DNA of 64,000 nt. It comes from Bernardetia sp. MNP-M8 (GTDB lineage: Bacteria; Bacteroidota; Bacteroidia; Cytophagales; Bernardetiaceae). Below, one piece after another: positions 27,721-36,223 of the stretch. Each line of letters starts with the position of its first letter. Position 1 is the stretch's first letter. The translations under genes and the position numbers were made by a program. The notes beneath the pieces were generated by a model. The model was given only the letters and a program-made list of their open reading frames with translations. It was not told the DNA's origin and did no database searches. Location of the stretch: the NCBI RefSeq assembly GCF_037126285.1, contig NZ_CP147012.1:3556676-3620675 (forward strand), read 5' to 3'.

Positions 27721-29553
27721 CTACTTCATTTCTTTTCTTTTTTCCAATTCCCAACGGTCAAGAGGTGTTTTTTCTTCAATAGCTTCTTTAATTGCCCAAA
27801 TAATACGGTCAAGGTCTTTTATTTCTTTGTTACAGATTTGTAAGTAAAACTCTATTTCACTAGTATCTTTGGAGAGTTCAATAATCTGCATAATTCCTAA
27901 AAGACGAGCTACAGGCGCACGTAATTTGTGAGCATTGATAAACGCATATTCTTCTAACATTTTATTTTTTTCTAGCACTTCTTGATTACGTTGCTTGACA
28001 ACATCTTCCAAATTATCATTCATAGCAAGAACTTCTTCATGAGAACATTTTAATTCTTCTGATTGCCTCATCAATTCTTCCGATTGTTCATGTAAAATAT
28101 GATTTTGTTGTATTACTTCGGATTGAGATTCTGAAAGTTTATGGTTTGTATTTTTTAGTTCTATACTATATTTTTTGTTTATCCAGTATGCTCTTGTTAT
28201 GACAATAAAAATAATTAGTAAAGAGACTAATCCGATCAAAAAATACTTTCTGTTTTGTTGTTCTTTTTCAATTTCAGTAAGGTATTTTAGTTTTTGCAAT
28301 TCATTTTCTTTTTCCTGCAATAACATCCGTTGATTTACCTCAGACTCATAAATGTTTTGTTGTAATTCCTTATTATAGGTAGCTTTATAAATCGAAATAT
28401 ATTTTTGAGAATGATAATTAGCTTTTTTATAATCTTTTAAAAACATGTAGGTATAAGAAAATAATTCGTGCATAGTCATGCGATTAATAAAATCATCATT
28501 ACTTTCTATAGATATTTTTTTCTCTACCTCTTTTACATAATTGTGTGCTTTTAAAGTATCTTTTAGTTGTAAATGAGTTTTGGCTTTTAATAATAATAAA
28601 TTACGATAGGCTTGAGGTTTGGAGTCAATAAGTAAAGAATCTAGTATTTTTATTTTTTCTAAAGCCTTCTGAGGTTCTTCTATTTCCAAAAACAGATTTA
28701 CATATTCCAAATGATATTCTATTGCCATGTTTAATGATGTTTTGAGAGCCAAAGGGGTATTTTTATCTAAAATAAGAAGGGCTTTTTTTGTATTTCCTGT
28801 CCTGTAATAGCATTCAGCAATATTTAATGGAATGATAGAAGCTGTTGTTTTGTCTTCTCTATGTCTATTAGCTTCATTAAAAAATGGTAACGCTTTTTCA
28901 TACATATACATCTGTAAATACGTATGTCCAATGTTATTGGCAATGCTAGAGAGTGCTTTTTTATCCTTTATTTCATGAGCAATTTCCCGAGCTTCCAAAA
29001 GTAATTGAGTAGCATCTAGATAGTTTCCTTTATCCATTAATAAAAAAGAAATAGCTTCTAGGTTTTTAATTTTTCCATACTTGTAATCTAATCTTTTACT
29101 TTCTTGTAGGGCTTTTTGAAAAAATAATAATGCAGAATCTTTATTATAAACTCTATTTTTATAAATAAAACCTTTCAGACGTAAAACCTCTATTTTGGTT
29201 TCATTATTCTTCATTATCTCTGCCAAATCAAGAGCCTTATCTATATAAAAAAAAGCACTATCTTTATTTGCTTTCTCATAAAAAATAGTAGCTGTCAAAT
29301 GGTATGCTTTTAATAAATACTCTTTGTTTTTTTGTTTTTGACTTTCTGATAGAAGTTTTTTAGTGAAAAAAGATTGTTTTTCTAAATCTTTATTTTTATA
29401 AGATTGTGCCGAATCATAATAAGTAGATAAGTCTTGAGCAGAAGTAGAAAAAATACTAAATGCAGATACACAGAAAACTAGGAATATTATTTTGTTATAA
29501 AATAATACTCTTCCAAAAAAACATTTTTGTGTAAAAAAACGAGTTTGCTTCAA
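27721..29553 (-). CDS. TPR sensor protein with HisKA-like helix but no ATPase domain
   Basis: 610 aa. A signal sequence or N-terminal membrane segment (about 20-40) precedes TPR-like helical repeats from about 45 to 400. A single membrane helix lies at 435-456, then a long coiled coil (460-535), then a phosphoacceptor-like helix with AHKLRAPVARLLG (His542). The protein ends 68 residues later, at a charged tail. A histidine kinase of this layout would normally continue with a HATPase_c domain of about 110 residues, which is absent; the next frame downstream is the convergent phosphatase. It may be phosphorylated in trans, act as a dimerising scaffold, or be a degenerate kinase. Confidence 0.85.
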   Translation of the reverse strand: MKQTRFFTQKCFFGRVLFYNKIIFLVFCVSAFSIFSTSAQDLSTYYDSAQSYKNKDLEKQSFFTKKLLSESQKQKNKEYLLKAYHLTATIFYEKANKDSAFFYIDKALDLAEIMKNNETKIEVLRLKGFIYKNRVYNKDSALLFFQKALQESKRLDYKYGKIKNLEAISFLLMDKGNYLDATQLLLEAREIAHEIKDKKALSSIANNIGHTYLQMYMYEKALPFFNEANRHREDKTTASIIPLNIAECYYRTGNTKKALLILDKNTPLALKTSLNMAIEYHLEYVNLFLEIEEPQKALEKIKILDSLLIDSKPQAYRNLLLLKAKTHLQLKDTLKAHNYVKEVEKKISIESNDDFINRMTMHELFSYTYMFLKDYKKANYHSQKYISIYKATYNKELQQNIYESEVNQRMLLQEKENELQKLKYLTEIEKEQQNRKYFLIGLVSLLIIFIVITRAYWINKKYSIELKNTNHKLSESQSEVIQQNHILHEQSEELMRQSEELKCSHEEVLAMNDNLEDVVKQRNQEVLEKNKMLEEYAFINAHKLRAPVARLLGIMQIIELSKDTSEIEFYLQICNKEIKDLDRIIWAIKEAIEEKTPLDRWELEKRKEMK

Positions 29554-29775
29554 GGTGTAATAAAGTATAGTAATTAGCCTATCAATTTACAAAAAAAGTG
29601 AGAAATAGTAAAACTATTTAACTTATTTCGACAGAGAAAGAAATTCTAAGGATAGAATACCATTTTTTTTAATTCAATTACACTATCAAAAAATTAAATT
29701 GTAAATTTGACACTATTTTCAAAACTTACTCTCTCGTTTTTGGTGGTTACGCCAAATAACACAAATATATCTTAA

Positions 29776-32316
29776 ATGCTCGTCTTGAAATTCGGAGGAA
29801 CAAGTGTTTCCTCAAAATCCAATCTTGAAAAAATAGCTGCTATTCTTTCTTCAAAAACTGAAAATTTTATTGTTGTGGTTTCTGCTTTTTCAGGAATTAC
29901 CAATAAACTAGAACAAATTGCGAGTCTTTCTTTAGAAGCAAAACATACCGTTTTATTAGAAGAGTTTAGAAATTTTCATTTTGAATTTATAAAAGAGCTT
30001 GTCAGCGAATCACATCAAATTGACCTTTTTGTAGAAGTGCAACAAAAATGCAATCAATTAGAATCAATTTGTGAAAGTGTAGGAACTTTGAAAGAACTCT
30101 CTGACCGAACACGAGCAACTATTTTGAGTTTTGGTGAAGCACTTTCTTCTATCATTGTTCAAAAATATCTTTCTGTTAATTTAAAGAATCCTATCAAGGT
30201 TGATTTATTAGATAGCAAAAAATTAATTTCAACTATTACAAACGAATCAAAAGATTATCTAAATGCAATTTTAGATTTAGACAAAACAACAAGAAATATT
30301 CTTGCCGTTATTGGTAAATCTGATAACTCTGCCATTGTTAGTGTCCCCACCGACGACATAAAAAACAATAAAAATTATATTGCAGCAGGTTTTGTAGCTC
30401 ACAATCAAAAAGGTGAAACGGTTACTTTAGGGCGTGGAGGTTCAGATTTTTCGGCTTCTATTTATGCAAATGCTGTTGATGCGACATTTTTGGAGATTTG
30501 GAGTGATGTTAACGGAATGCAAACAGCAAATCCTAGAAAAGTACAAGCAACGCATTCTTTACAAAAATTGAGTTATGCAGAGGCTTTCGAAATGGCTTAT
30601 TTTGGGGCAAAAGTTTTGTATCCACCTTCTATTTTGCCAGTAATGGACAAAAATATTCCATTGTATTTGAAAAATACATTTTTTCCAGAGCAAGAGGGAA
30701 CATTTATCAGTAGCGAAAACCAACTCACGGACAACAAAATTCAAGGTATTTGTTCGCTAGATGAAATTGCAATTATTACTGTTTCAGGAGTTGGATTAGC
30801 CAAACAAAAAGGAAGTGCAAGACGAGTTTTTCAGATTTTGGAAGAAGCAAATATCAATATTATTCTGATTACGCAAAGCTGTTCTGAACAAAGTATTGGA
30901 ATTGGAATCAACCAGTCTGAACTCGCAACTGCTCAAAATGCTCTTAATTCTGCTTTCGAAAAAGATATTAAAAGAGGCTTAATGAATGAAGTAAAAGCAA
31001 TAGAAAATCAATGTATTGTGGCTCTTGTGGGCGATAATATGAAAAATGCGATTGGTTTGGCTGGAAAGATTTTTGGAGCAATAGGCGAAAATGGAATCAA
31101 TGTGACAGCAATAGCACAAGGAGCATCGGAGCGAAATATCTCTATTGTAATTGATAAAAAAGATGAAGAAAAAGCATTGAACGTAATTCATGAAAAATTC
31201 TTTGCTTCGGCAGTCAAAAATGTTCACGTTTTTATTGCAGGAATTGGTAATGTAGGAACAGAATTTATAAATATTCTATTTGCTCAAAAACAAAAACTAA
31301 TTGAAGAATATCAAATCAACCTCAAAATAATAGGTGTTGCAAATAGTAAGCAACTGCTTTTCAATCATTCTTCCGAAACGTTTGAAAGAGTAGAAGAACT
31401 TACAAAAGAAGAAGTTTTGAAGTTCAAGCAAAAGAAGGAAAATAAAAATGCAAAAAAATATTCTTCGCTCAATGAATATTTTGAAATTATCAAAGAATTG
31501 AATCTTAGAAATAGCGTTTTTATTGATAATACGGCTTCTGATATTGTGAGTGAAGGCTATGAATTTTTACTAAAAAACAGTATTTCGGTAGTCACTTGTA
31601 ACAAAATTGCTTGTAGTAGTGAATACTCAAAATATTTAAAACTAAACAAATTAGCGAAAGAAAGAAATATTCATTTCAAATATGAAACTTCTGTAGGTGC
31701 AGCTCTTCCAATCTTGAAAACGATTTATGACCTCCGAATTAGTGGCGACAAAATCAATCAAATTGAAGCCGTAATTTCGGGAAGTCTGAATTTTATTTTT
31801 AATAATTATAATGCAGAAAACAAATTTGCTGACGTTGTTCTGCAAGCAAAAGAAGAAGGTTATACCGAACCAAATCCATTAATTGACCTTTCTGGATTAG
31901 ATGTAATGCGAAAAATCTTGATTCTTTCAAGAGAATCAGGACTTAATAAAGAACTTTCAGATATTACTTTTAATAGCTTTTTACCAGATGAGTGTACCAA
32001 CTCAAAAAGCGTAGAAGAACTCTTCGAAAATCTCAAAAAACACGAAAATCATTTTAAAACGCTCTATCAAAATGCCCACAAAAACGGCAATAAATTAAAG
32101 GTTGTTGCCAAAATGCAAAAGGGAAATTTATCAGTTGCATTACAAGAAATTCCGTCGAATAGTCCATTTTATAATTTGGAAGGAAAAGACAATGTTGTGG
32201 CAATAAATACAAATCGTTATGTTGATGAGCCTTTAGTAATCAAGGGCGCAGGAGCAGGAGCAGCCGTAACAGCAAGTGGTGTTTTTGCTGATTTGATGTT
32301 TATAATGAACAATTAA
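29776..32316 (+). CDS. thrA: Bifunctional aspartokinase / homoserine dehydrogenase
   Basis: 846 aa, the size of a ThrA fusion. It catalyses the first and third steps of the aspartate pathway to threonine and methionine. The kinase starts with LKFGGTSVSS at about residue 4 and has GRGGSDFSAS. Two ACT-like regulatory segments (ITVSGVGLAKQKGSARRVFQ and VALVGDNMKNAIGLAGKIF) lie at about 325-465. The dehydrogenase begins near 475 with an NAD(P)-binding FIAGIGNVGTEF and carries GAALPILKTIYDL and the catalytic-region lysine. Feedback control by threonine through the ACT domains is expected from the family. thrB lies downstream on the same strand, beyond an inserted toxin-antitoxin pair. Confidence 0.97.
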   Translation: MLVLKFGGTSVSSKSNLEKIAAILSSKTENFIVVVSAFSGITNKLEQIASLSLEAKHTVLLEEFRNFHFEFIKELVSESHQIDLFVEVQQKCNQLESICESVGTLKELSDRTRATILSFGEALSSIIVQKYLSVNLKNPIKVDLLDSKKLISTITNESKDYLNAILDLDKTTRNILAVIGKSDNSAIVSVPTDDIKNNKNYIAAGFVAHNQKGETVTLGRGGSDFSASIYANAVDATFLEIWSDVNGMQTANPRKVQATHSLQKLSYAEAFEMAYFGAKVLYPPSILPVMDKNIPLYLKNTFFPEQEGTFISSENQLTDNKIQGICSLDEIAIITVSGVGLAKQKGSARRVFQILEEANINIILITQSCSEQSIGIGINQSELATAQNALNSAFEKDIKRGLMNEVKAIENQCIVALVGDNMKNAIGLAGKIFGAIGENGINVTAIAQGASERNISIVIDKKDEEKALNVIHEKFFASAVKNVHVFIAGIGNVGTEFINILFAQKQKLIEEYQINLKIIGVANSKQLLFNHSSETFERVEELTKEEVLKFKQKKENKNAKKYSSLNEYFEIIKELNLRNSVFIDNTASDIVSEGYEFLLKNSISVVTCNKIACSSEYSKYLKLNKLAKERNIHFKYETSVGAALPILKTIYDLRISGDKINQIEAVISGSLNFIFNNYNAENKFADVVLQAKEEGYTEPNPLIDLSGLDVMRKILILSRESGLNKELSDITFNSFLPDECTNSKSVEELFENLKKHENHFKTLYQNAHKNGNKLKVVAKMQKGNLSVALQEIPSNSPFYNLEGKDNVVAINTNRYVDEPLVIKGAGAGAAVTASGVFADLMFIMNN

Positions 32317-32415
32317 ATAAATTTAGAACTTAAATTATTTGACTACTCAAAAAGCAAAACGATTAAGAGATTTGAAACGTTATATTAGAAAAATATCAAC
32401 CTAAAAAATAAAATT

Positions 32416-32673
32416 ATGAATACAATAAAAGAAGAAACACAAATAAAATCTATTTCAGAAACTAAATTAGAATTGATAGAATGGATTTTGGCTTTAAATA
32501 ATGTAGAAGTTATTAATTATCTCATCAAGCAAAGAGAAGAAATAGAGGAAGCAGAAAAGCAAAACCGTTTTCTTGAACTTTTTGGTGCGTGGGAGTCCGA
32601 ACAAACTGGCGATGAATTAGTAAAAGAAATTTATGACGCTAGAATGGACACACCTAGAGAAATAGAACTTTAA
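32416..32673 (+). CDS. Antitoxin of a PIN-domain toxin-antitoxin pair
   Basis: 85 aa, acidic. The N-terminal half is helical (TKLELIEWILALNN). The C-terminal half carries LFGAWESE, GDELVKEIYDAR and a terminal REIEL, a pattern common in small proteins encoded directly before PIN toxins in Bacteroidota. It lies 22 bp upstream of the PIN gene in the same direction. It is expected to bind and block the toxin and perhaps repress its own operon; no DNA-binding fold is obvious. The 32317-32415 gap holds a leftover-looking open stretch of about 20 codons without ATG. Confidence 0.75.
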   Translation: MNTIKEETQIKSISETKLELIEWILALNNVEVINYLIKQREEIEEAEKQNRFLELFGAWESEQTGDELVKEIYDARMDTPREIEL

Positions 32674-32695
32674 TACACAACCTAAACCTACGATT

Positions 32696-33112
32696 ATGAA
32701 AAAATATCTTTTAGATACGAATATTTGTATTTATTATCTCAAAAAGCAATTTGATTTAGACAAAAAAATAATAGAAGTTGGTTTTAAAAACTGTTATGTT
32801 TCTGAAATTACTTTAGCTGAACTATTATTTGGTGTTGAGAATGGAGAAGAGCAACACAAGGAAAGAAACCAAAATAAATACAATGAATTTGAAGAACTCT
32901 TTGAAAAAAGAATAATTCCGATTAGAGAGGCTTTTGAGCATTATGCTATTCAAAGAGCAAAGCTAAGAAAAACAGGAAAACAAATAGGCGATTTTGATAC
33001 GCTAATCGCATCAACTGCACTTGTACATGAAATGATTTTAGTTACTCGCAACGTAAAGCACTTTGAAAGAATTGAAGGGTTAGAAATTGAAAACTGGATT
33101 GATGTAGATTAA
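32696..33112 (+). CDS. PIN-domain ribonuclease toxin (VapC family)
   Basis: 138 aa, typical size. PIN-domain acids are in place: Asp7 (LLDTNICIYYL), Glu42 (TLAELLFG), Asp99 and Asp101 (GDFDTLIAS), with the final TRNVKHFERIEG motif. VapC toxins cleave tRNA or rRNA when freed of the antitoxin. The pair sits between thrA and thrB, so it would be carried within the threonine transcription unit unless it has its own promoter. The last codons and the TAA stop coincide with the start of a palindromic repeat half copy at 33103-33126. Confidence 0.88.
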   Translation: MKKYLLDTNICIYYLKKQFDLDKKIIEVGFKNCYVSEITLAELLFGVENGEEQHKERNQNKYNEFEELFEKRIIPIREAFEHYAIQRAKLRKTGKQIGDFDTLIASTALVHEMILVTRNVKHFERIEGLEIENWIDVD

Positions 33113-33126
33113 AGGCTTGCCTTTAA
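33103..33126. repeat. Half copy of the AAGGCTTGCCTTT repeat
   Basis: TGTAGATTAAAGGCTTGCC then TTTAAC matches the left arm of the full element at 3518-3603. It overlaps the end of the toxin gene, including its stop codon. No second arm is nearby. Confidence 0.6.
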
Positions 33127-33148
33127 CACAATATATTTTGCATAAAAA

Positions 33149-34078
33149 ATGAAAAAAATAACAGCCTTTGCACCAGCCACAATAGCCAATTTTAATGTTG
33201 GTTTTGATATTTTGGGACTTTCTTTGGGAAATATGGGCGATGAAATTACGCTCACTCCAAACGGAACAACAGAAAATAAAATCCTTCAAATCATAAATGG
33301 CGATAATCTGCCAAAAGAAGCCGATAAAAACTGTTCTTCTGTCGTCATCAGAAAGATGCAAGAAGCACAAAATAGCTTTATTGGTGTCGATATTATTCTC
33401 AAAAAAGGCTTTTCTTCGGGAAGTGGTTTGGGTTCTAGTAGTGCCAGTAGTGCAGCAGCAGCTTTTGGTTATAATCAGCTTATCGGAAAACCATATTCCA
33501 ATAAAGAACTCGTTGTTTTTGCTGCCGAAGGCGAACGTGTAGCCTGTGGAAGCGCACATGTAGATAACGTTGCACCTTCGCTTTTGGGTGGAATTATTCT
33601 TTCAAAAGGAAACAGACAAAGCGATATTTTACAGCTTCCTGTTTTGGAAAATCTATATGCTGTTACGCTTTATCCACACGTAAAACTCAATACGTCTGAT
33701 TCTCGTAAGATTTTAAAATCTACACTTTCAGTAGCTACTTTTAGCCAGCAGGTCGGACTTATGGGTGCTTTTGTGGTTAGTTTGTATGAAAAAGATTATG
33801 ATTTGTTTTCTGATTCGTTACAAGATTTGGTCATTGAACCTATGCGTAGCCTTTTGATTCCAAAATTCAAAGAAATGAAATACGCAGCTTTAGAAAATAA
33901 GGCGTTAGCTTTCGGGATTTCGGGTTCAGGTCCTTCTGTTTTTGCAATGGCAAAGGGAAAAGAAAGTGCAGAAGTTATCAAAAATGCCTTAGAAAAAGTC
34001 TATCAAAATGTAGATATTTCGATTCAGACATATATAAACCCTGTTTGTGAAGGAAATGGTGCTAGGATAATTTTGTAA
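33149..34078 (+). CDS. thrB: Homoserine kinase
   Basis: 309 aa, standard for ThrB. It phosphorylates L-homoserine on the way to threonine, in the cytoplasm. The GHMP-kinase ATP-binding loop is at about 88-100 (SSGSGLGSSSAS), the N-terminal APATIANFNVGFDILG motif is typical, and FGISGSGPSVFA is the third GHMP motif. It lies 36 bp after the toxin gene and 832 bp after thrA. thrC is not in the following DNA of this window. Confidence 0.96.
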   Translation: MKKITAFAPATIANFNVGFDILGLSLGNMGDEITLTPNGTTENKILQIINGDNLPKEADKNCSSVVIRKMQEAQNSFIGVDIILKKGFSSGSGLGSSSASSAAAAFGYNQLIGKPYSNKELVVFAAEGERVACGSAHVDNVAPSLLGGIILSKGNRQSDILQLPVLENLYAVTLYPHVKLNTSDSRKILKSTLSVATFSQQVGLMGAFVVSLYEKDYDLFSDSLQDLVIEPMRSLLIPKFKEMKYAALENKALAFGISGSGPSVFAMAKGKESAEVIKNALEKVYQNVDISIQTYINPVCEGNGARIIL

Positions 34079-34080
34079 AA

Positions 34081-34139
34081 CAGACTTCCTAGTCTGTTAT
34101 ATTCTATTATAAATTTTTCACACAGACTGGGAAGTCTGT
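34081..34139. repeat. Short palindromic repeat, CAGACT family, copy 2
   Basis: CAGACTTCCTAGTCTG at 34081 and CAGACTGGGAAGTCTG ending at 34138 form an inverted repeat directly after the thrB stop codon. It may also serve as a 3'-end fold. Confidence 0.75.
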
Positions 34140-34320
34140 GATACTTTTATTATTAAAACAAACAAAAATAATTTTTCATAAGCATAAAAATAGTTACATC
34201 GGTAACTAAAGAGAAACGATTTTGAGCATAAAAAGTAACCATAAGAAGTGATTTAACGTATTTTAAAGAGTATATCATAAAGAAAGATAGCCATAAAAAA
34301 TTACTAAAACTCTACTGCTT

Positions 34321-35160
34321 ATGTTTCATGACCACCTTTTAAATAAAAGGCAACACGCCGATTTCTTATCCGAAAACAGAATCGACCCTATCACAGGCGA
34401 TAAAATCCAAGTAGGCGACCGAATAGTTATTTGTGCTGCCTGTAAATCTGCTTTTTTGGAAGAAAGCTGGAATTATTTACGCCAACAACACTGCGACCAA
34501 TACGGAACACTCAATAAAATTCCTAAAAGAGAAAAAATTTATTTTAATGAAGAGCCACTTATTTTATTACCTTTTGATGTAAGGGAAAGTGATTCTTTTT
34601 CGGATGATTTTACCTACAAGATTTTACAAAACTCTACCAGTGCTTTTATGGCTTTGTTGCCCTTGATTTTGATTATTTTTGCGTGGATTGTTGTTCCCTC
34701 TTTTGGTAGTGAGGGTTTTCAGATGCTATTCAATATTTTTATTATGCCTCTTGGTGTGGTTGTTTTTTATACCGTTACTACCACACTTTCTTCGCAACCA
34801 ACAACTATTTTGGGAAATATAATGATGCGAAAAAATCAGTATTTTATTCAGAATGTTCGTCAGAATTATAAAAAAGGAAATTATTTTGGTATTCATCTCA
34901 AAAACAAAAATATTGTTTCTAAGACAGAATTAGGAGAAAAAACAATTCCATTTTCAAGTATTCAGAAGTTTGTCTATAGTTATTATCCTGATAGAATGAT
35001 GAAAAAACATGGTTATTTGGTTTTACAACTTCGTGTTACGACACAGAAAGAAACCATAAATTATGAATCTATTTTTAGAGAAAATGAAGCAGAAAAATTG
35101 AACGTTTTTTTGAATAGATTGCCTCAAAACCTAAAAATTTTTAGTAGAAAATCATTATAG
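34321..35160 (+). CDS. Membrane protein with N-terminal zinc-finger, paralog A
   Basis: 279 aa, family not recognised. Residues 20-60 carry DPITGDKIQVGDRIVICAAC and a later HC: Cys38, Cys41, His57 and Cys58 could bind zinc in a RING-like or treble-clef fold. Two membrane helices lie at about 100-160. A cytosolic beta-rich C-terminal domain (about 180-279) follows. It is a tandem paralog of the gene 6 bp downstream (35167-35964), with the finger strongly conserved and the rest divergent. The two are surely co-transcribed. The prokaryotic RING-like fold suggests protein-protein contact, but this is an inference. Confidence 0.75.
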   Translation: MFHDHLLNKRQHADFLSENRIDPITGDKIQVGDRIVICAACKSAFLEESWNYLRQQHCDQYGTLNKIPKREKIYFNEEPLILLPFDVRESDSFSDDFTYKILQNSTSAFMALLPLILIIFAWIVVPSFGSEGFQMLFNIFIMPLGVVVFYTVTTTLSSQPTTILGNIMMRKNQYFIQNVRQNYKKGNYFGIHLKNKNIVSKTELGEKTIPFSSIQKFVYSYYPDRMMKKHGYLVLQLRVTTQKETINYESIFRENEAEKLNVFLNRLPQNLKIFSRKSL

Positions 35161-35166
35161 CCAAAA

Positions 35167-35964
35167 ATGCATCACTCTCACCAACTAGAAAAACAAACTC
35201 ACAATGATTTTTTATTACAACAAAGAGTCGATCCAATTACAGGCGAACTTATCAAAGCAGGACATAAAATAGTTATTTGTTCGGCTTGTAAGTCTGCTTT
35301 TTTTGAAGAAAGTTGGGAGTATTTGGGTGGAAAACATTGTAATCAAGAAAAGACGCTTATTCAAATTCCTATCAATCAAACCCTTTGGTTGAAAGCAAAA
35401 CCATTGCAGTTTTTACCCTTTGATTTTGTGGGGTTTGATAAGGGATTTCATTATCAAGATGTTGTCTTTGGTTTTATAGGTTTGATTACAATTGGGTTTT
35501 TTGGAATTTCAATAATGCTTTGCTTAATGGCTTTAGGAAAAGAAGAATTTAAGATATTTTTTATCTTATTTCCAATATTTGCATTTGCGTTTTTTTTATT
35601 TTTGAGTAGTGAAAAAAACATTAAAAAACTACCTCCCTCAATCTACAAACATATTCTTAATATTCATAAGGAACACAAATTAGCCATAGACATTAAAAAA
35701 CAAATACTTATTTTTAGAAACGATTTTAAAGAATTGGAACTTCCATTAGATACAATTTCAAAATTTCAATACTCTTTCAAATATGTAGATGGAGATACTT
35801 CAAGATATAAAGATATGTGTAATTTGAACCTAACTTTAGGATTCAGTAAAAATGGAATCTATAAAGAAAGAAAAATAAATGCACAGCTTAGAAAGTTGTA
35901 TTTTTATAAATGGGAAGAGTTTTTGCAAAAACTCCCTGATAGAATAAATATTTATACGCAATGA
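35167..35964 (+). CDS. Membrane protein with N-terminal zinc-finger, paralog B
   Basis: 265 aa. The finger is nearly the same as in the upstream paralog: DPITGELIKAGHKIVICSAC, then KSAFFEESWEYL and HC (Cys38, Cys41, His57, Cys58). Two membrane helices lie at about 98-155, then a C-terminal domain of beta strands and charged helices. Conservation concentrated in the finger, compared with divergent membrane and tail regions, suggests the finger is the constrained part. It is followed by 259 bp of AT-rich non-coding DNA before the GldN-like gene. Confidence 0.75.
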   Translation: MHHSHQLEKQTHNDFLLQQRVDPITGELIKAGHKIVICSACKSAFFEESWEYLGGKHCNQEKTLIQIPINQTLWLKAKPLQFLPFDFVGFDKGFHYQDVVFGFIGLITIGFFGISIMLCLMALGKEEFKIFFILFPIFAFAFFLFLSSEKNIKKLPPSIYKHILNIHKEHKLAIDIKKQILIFRNDFKELELPLDTISKFQYSFKYVDGDTSRYKDMCNLNLTLGFSKNGIYKERKINAQLRKLYFYKWEEFLQKLPDRINIYTQ

Positions 35965-36223
35965 AATTAAACCAAACTGTTTGTCGAATAAAAATACACA
36001 TTCACCTAAAAAAACAGCATTCTTATCGAAAAAAACTTTAAATTCGATGCAATTTTGAAATACATTCAGCGTTAGATAAAAAAAGAAAGCCATTAAAAGT
36101 AGCATCTTTATTGACAAAGACTAAGTGAAATTAGTAAAATAGTTAATTCAAATAGCTAACTTTAACCTTTCAAAATAAGAATTATTTTATCATCTCTATA
36201 AATTTAGAATCACTTTTATAACT

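Noticed and set aside
32339-32404. A 20-codon TTG-started frame between thrA and the antitoxin gene
   Set aside because: No ATG and no supporting context; it may be a remnant but cannot be supported as a gene.
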